Shown here one piece after another: positions 19,099 through 22,345 of a stretch of 22,345 nucleotides of DNA. This DNA comes from Saccoglossus kowalevskii. Taxonomy: Eukaryota > Hemichordata > Enteropneusta > Harrimaniidae. The notes beneath the pieces were generated by a model. That model was not told where the DNA came from, ran no database searches, and saw nothing but the letters and a program-made list of their open reading frames with translations. Each line of letters begins with the position of its first letter. Positions within the stretch are counted from its first letter, which is position 1. A program made the translations under genes and the position numbers. The stretch is taken from NCBI RefSeq assembly GCF_000003605.2, contig NW_003107593.1:31761-54105 (forward strand), given 5' to 3'.

Positions 19099-21061
19099 CT
19101 ATAGGGAGTGAAAACAAAATTTATTCATTAGCGATTGATGGTATATTTACATATGTACATCGTCTTAAATTTTAATAGCGGTATTTGAAAAAAAATGGGC
19201 CATTAATAGTGATTTTTTTATGTCACAGACATATATATGTATAACGTATATGTGTATCTTTAGTTTTATGAAATCACGGAAAATCAAAAAGATCGTGTTT
19301 TTCACTTTATTGTGATATTGCGTTCGAACTAAATATTAATTAATGTCATGGTGACGAATCAAGATGTGTACGTTATTCCGTCTCCGTTATTAATGCATCT
19401 TCTGCTTTAGTATTTCTTCCACCTCTTACACTATGAACGAATTATCTGTCAAAACAAACACGCCACGTTATCTAAATTAACTTGTATATCACAATAAAAC
19501 CGTCAGATTGTCTGGTAAAACTAATCATTTGATGATGGGGTAAGGCCAAGGTAGTCATACGATTTATAACAATCCCATTTTTAGACTCATTAACAACAGT
19601 GCCTTATTTCATTACTTGGCTGCCATATCCGCAAGAAGACATAATAGTGACATACTGATTCACTAGTTTGATTTTAAATTCAGCAACATATTCAGCAGAT
19701 AAATCAGTTTATCTATACAATAGCGGACATGGTAACAGTGGGAGTTACTCGCTGCATAAATCCTTCAAATATGACACTTGACTGTATTTCCCTCGTCGTT
19801 GTCATTACCCCCCCCCCCTCCCTCCCTCCGCCAGGCTGTCAAACACAGCCATAGGTCAGTAATATAATTAATTGTAAAATATAGCGTTTACAAACCTGTA
19901 GTACCACAGAGTGGCGAGAAATAGCAACGGTGTATATTCAGTATCACCAAAGCCTATGTTTGGACACGTTACCCGTATCTTGCCAATCGAGAACACCACG
20001 CGAGTCATATGACCAAAGGTTAATGTGAACAATCTTTATTGTACAACTAGCTATTTATTTCATTTCAATCTGTTTGTATTTGCTGTGCACTGTGAGTTAC
20101 AGAATTTTTGAAGTTTCTGAATATCATGAGCGATTTCAACGGGTATGTATCATGATTAAATTAAAATGTCGAGTTTGATATATGAGCTCCATGCGATGTT
20201 TACACGTGAAGTCATTGTTTGCTTACAGTAAATTTGAACTTGCACTTTAACTATTATGACGCTTTCACCCAGTGTCACAAATCCAGCTAGGACATCGCCA
20301 CATTCGTCCTAATCTATATTTCAGATTTTAGTTCAAATTTATATTTGCTATTTTCGACTATTTAGTCTTGTTGTGAAAATATATATTAAACGTGAAGGAA
20401 ACTGACCATAAATATACAAGTTATTTTCTCAGTCGGTCATTTGGTTTGAAGCCAATTCTATAGTTATGTAATCATGTCATTTTGTGCTTAGGCAGGGTTC
20501 AACAAGAGTTACCGCATGTTAGTAGTTTCCTGATTATATATTTATTTTTTATGAATTGTTTTTTTAAATCTTAAATCTTGCCATGATAATTACCTGTTGA
20601 TTTATTCTTATTTATGTAATATTTTTCACTCAAATCACTGTGTCCCGCCACAGGAAGAAACAATTTCTGGGTATTAAAGACATTCTGAATTATTTAAATG
20701 GTTGTCCTAATATGCTCTATATTTTGAATAGCTTGGATGACGAGTTGAATCAATGTCGATTTCAGGCTCAGTGATAATGATGAAAGAACAACTAGGTTTC
20801 AAAAAGCGACATAACTCGACTCTGTCTTACAGAGTATTACGTATATTCCGACACACAGTGAAATATATGGTACACATATCTGTACTATATATTGTTTTCA
20901 TGTATGTATGACGCTGGGGCGTCCAGTTTATCATCCAGAATCTACAAGTTATGTGTTTAATAATGGATATGTCAAGGCGCAGGAACACATAGGCATCGAC
21001 AAAATATGTAATATATATTTGGTCAGTTAGCCAAAGTCGCTAAAATGTAGCGATATGTCTG
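19099..21061. other. Spacer between gene B 5' end and gene C 3' end
   Basis: I see no coding exon in this roughly 2-kb AT-rich stretch. It holds a poly-C/CCCT tract (19808-19829) and one CACGTG (20203-20208). Gene B's upstream exon and promoter should lie here but cannot be placed. Confidence 0.55.
19808..19829 (-). repeat. Poly-C plus (TCCC)n tract, G-quadruplex potential on the minus strand
   Basis: Eleven Cs are followed by TCCCTCCCTCC. The minus strand has several G3 runs with one-base loops and could form a quadruplex. It lies about 720 bp upstream of gene B's start codon. Confidence 0.75.
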
Positions 21062-21071
21062 TTTATTTATT
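21062..21071 (-). terminator. Tandem AATAAA poly(A) signals for gene C
   Basis: The minus strand reads AATAAATAAA, giving two overlapping AATAAA hexamers. They are about 130 nt past the stop position that genes A and B would predict for gene C, a normal spacing. The shifted reading frame of gene C ends inside this signal. Confidence 0.5.
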
Positions 21072-21581
21072 TAGGTAACCAACTCTGTTTCATGTAACCA
21101 AAAATAATAAGAATCTCGTGAAAAAGGATAAAAAATACATATATTACGAAACACATTATCAATATATAGAATAAACAGTACATATATTGCGAACATTGGT
21201 TATATGTTGTTTTCAGGTAAGTTATCGTGATGTCGATTTCATCATTATGGTCTTGTCGATTGTACCCTAGTAGTGATGCGGTGCTTGTCTCTTTTTTGAT
21301 AGCAGACGTTGTCTCATTTGCCATAGTCGATACCGGATTTGTACTTGTTGAGTCGATTTGGTCATTAATAATTTCCTCGGGTGGAGGTTTATAGACTAGA
21401 AGGGCAACAATACAACCAATGAGGCCAATGCCGGCAACTACTGTGCCTATAACAACGAATTTCAAACCAAACGTGTGGTTATCGTAGATCCAACAAGTCC
21501 CGGTATCGCCGCAGACCTCTTGCCATACAAGGCACGAACTGTCAATCGCTGCACCAATCAGAATTGGTCCTGGGATTGCCC
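21067..21581 (-). CDS. Gene C coding exon 9, with frame slip near 21227
   Basis: From acceptor ACACAG|GGGC it encodes [20 protein letters not shown], membrane segment 12 (FVVIGTVVAGIGLIGCIVAL) and ETSTASLLGYNRQ. If the missing base were present the exon would be 383 nt to the stop at 21200, as in genes A and B; as sequenced that stretch is 382 nt. Confidence 0.88.
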
Positions 21582-22345
21582 CTGTGTAACGGAATTGTGA
21601 TATATGAATGCAGTCAGTTAAAACATTATGATGTTGTGATTGTTTCGAGTTTAGAGAATATGTTCAACTAAAAAGATTGATACTGAGTAAAATTAAGTGA
21701 TACACGTTTCGTCCAAATGACATCTCGATAGTATCAATGTACTTACCAAGACACCGACATATGATGGAAGATATACCGAGGGCATGTGACCTCTGCTGAT
21801 CTGGTACACACCTAGAAATATTGTAGGATGCCATACATTATTAGATCAGTCTACGATTATCGGTATTACATATTAAACAGAAAAAATACCTATGCAGATG
21901 AATACGAAGAAACGTGAACTGACCTCATAGTCAAAATTGTACTTGGAGTCAGTATAAGGAATGCTAGAAGTAGAATGATAAAAAACCCTACAGCAAACAC
22001 CGGAAGTTGCCAGCATTCGACTTCACATTTGCCGGATACAGCTTCCGGTGAGTCGACACTTCCCGCGTCCGACGAGATGCAACTGCAGTTATAATACGTC
22101 TGTAGGTAGACAAAGTATCAATACATTTTAGTGAATGAAAGTCTATATTAAAAGTACATTAAATACGCAATACCAACTTGGGATTTGCATGTCAATCTAG
22201 TAAATGTATGTTTACGTTTTAAACACACTATTGCGAACCATCTATTGGAAGACAGTTTGTGTTGCGTAGTAAATTGTGTGTGCTGCGTGGGTATATGTTC
22301 ACAATATGCTAGGTGCCGTACGCGAGCGCCGGTTCGAGTCACGCA
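21067..22345 (-). CDS. Gene C: OATP/SLCO4A-like carrier, 3' part only (last three coding exons)
   Basis: Coding parts on the minus strand are 21067-21581 (open frame as sequenced), 21747-21811 and 21924-22099; the rest lies beyond the right edge. Exon sizes (65 and 176 nt) and phases match genes A and B. The partial product has the last four Kazal-loop cysteines, membrane segments 10-12, [13 protein letters not shown] and the NHT sequon. Near 21227 one base is missing compared with gene B, so the frame slips after EIDIT and runs 44 residues past the expected stop (TAA at 21200-21202), ending at 21067. The extension is hydrophobic and unrelated to the family tail, so the short form is the likelier ancestral product. 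Sequence is closest to gene B. Confidence 0.85.
21747..21811 (-). CDS. Gene C coding exon 8 (65 nt)
   Basis: It encodes [20 protein letters not shown] between CCTAG|GTGTG-type acceptor and CTTG|GTAAGT donor. It is nearly identical to gene B exon 8. Confidence 0.9.
21924..22099 (-). CDS. Gene C coding exon 7 (Kazal-like loop part 2, membrane segment 10)
   Basis: It reads [20 protein letters not shown], then [17 protein letters not shown] and membrane segment 10. The acceptor is CTACAG|ACGT and the donor is ATGAG|GTCAGT. The start of the loop (exon 6) is expected just beyond the right edge, judging from the 253-274-nt intron 6 in the other copies. Confidence 0.92.

Noticed and set aside
22306-22345. 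tRNA B-box-like GGTTCGAGTC at the right edge
   Set aside because: The flanking bases do not form a T-arm stem and no A-box was found upstream. It could be a tRNA-derived SINE end, but cannot be judged at the window edge.
1-22345. CRISPR arrays, operons, bacterial-type promoters or toxin systems
   Set aside because: No regular spacer-repeat pattern or compact gene packing is present; the intron-containing genes show this is eukaryotic DNA.

Overview
This window looks like AT-rich animal (metazoan) genomic DNA. The genes are split by GT-AG introns, the spacers are long and full of short mobile-element relics, and there is one run of assembly Ns. The protein family, the non-LTR retrotransposon relic and the TTAA-flanked elements would fit a marine invertebrate (a deuterostome such as a hemichordate is one possibility). 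I cannot name the species from sequence alone.

The main content is a head-to-tail tandem array of organic-anion-transporter (OATP/SLCO, most like SLCO4A) genes, all on the minus strand. Gene A (coding 4206-10939) is complete in nine coding exons and predicts 721 residues, with twelve expected membrane segments and a ten-cysteine Kazal-like extracellular loop. Gene B (14061-19085) has the same nine exons with identical phases and almost identical sizes, but a 2-nt deletion in its first coding exon breaks the frame near residue 99. Gene C (21067 to beyond 22345) is represented only by its last three coding exons; a 1-nt deletion near its 3' end shifts the last codons past the stop position used by the other copies. 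Both full copies have a splice acceptor exactly 13 nt upstream of the start codon, so the promoters probably lie beyond a 5'UTR intron that I cannot place.

Layout: 1-4205 has no host gene I can support. It holds an (ATTT)n microsatellite, a 1.2-kb TTAA-flanked element (240-1461), and a decayed LINE reverse-transcriptase relic (about 2200-2960) that carries a precise nested TTAA insertion (2714-2868). 4206-10952 is gene A, with a 370-bp foldback element in its last intron. 10953-14060 is spacer with an N gap (11190-11331), a cluster of CACGTG sites, a C-rich tract and a 155-bp inverted-repeat element (12902-13056). 14061-19098 is gene B. 19099-21066 is spacer with a poly-C/CCCT tract. 21067-22345 is the 3' part of gene C.

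The genes would work as parallel, related sodium-independent organic-anion carriers of the plasma membrane; substrates cannot be read from sequence. I did not find a new kind of biological system. The points most worth following are the frame lesions in copies B and C, the mosaic similarity between copies, and a set of four elements sharing TTAA target sites and AG...CT ends.
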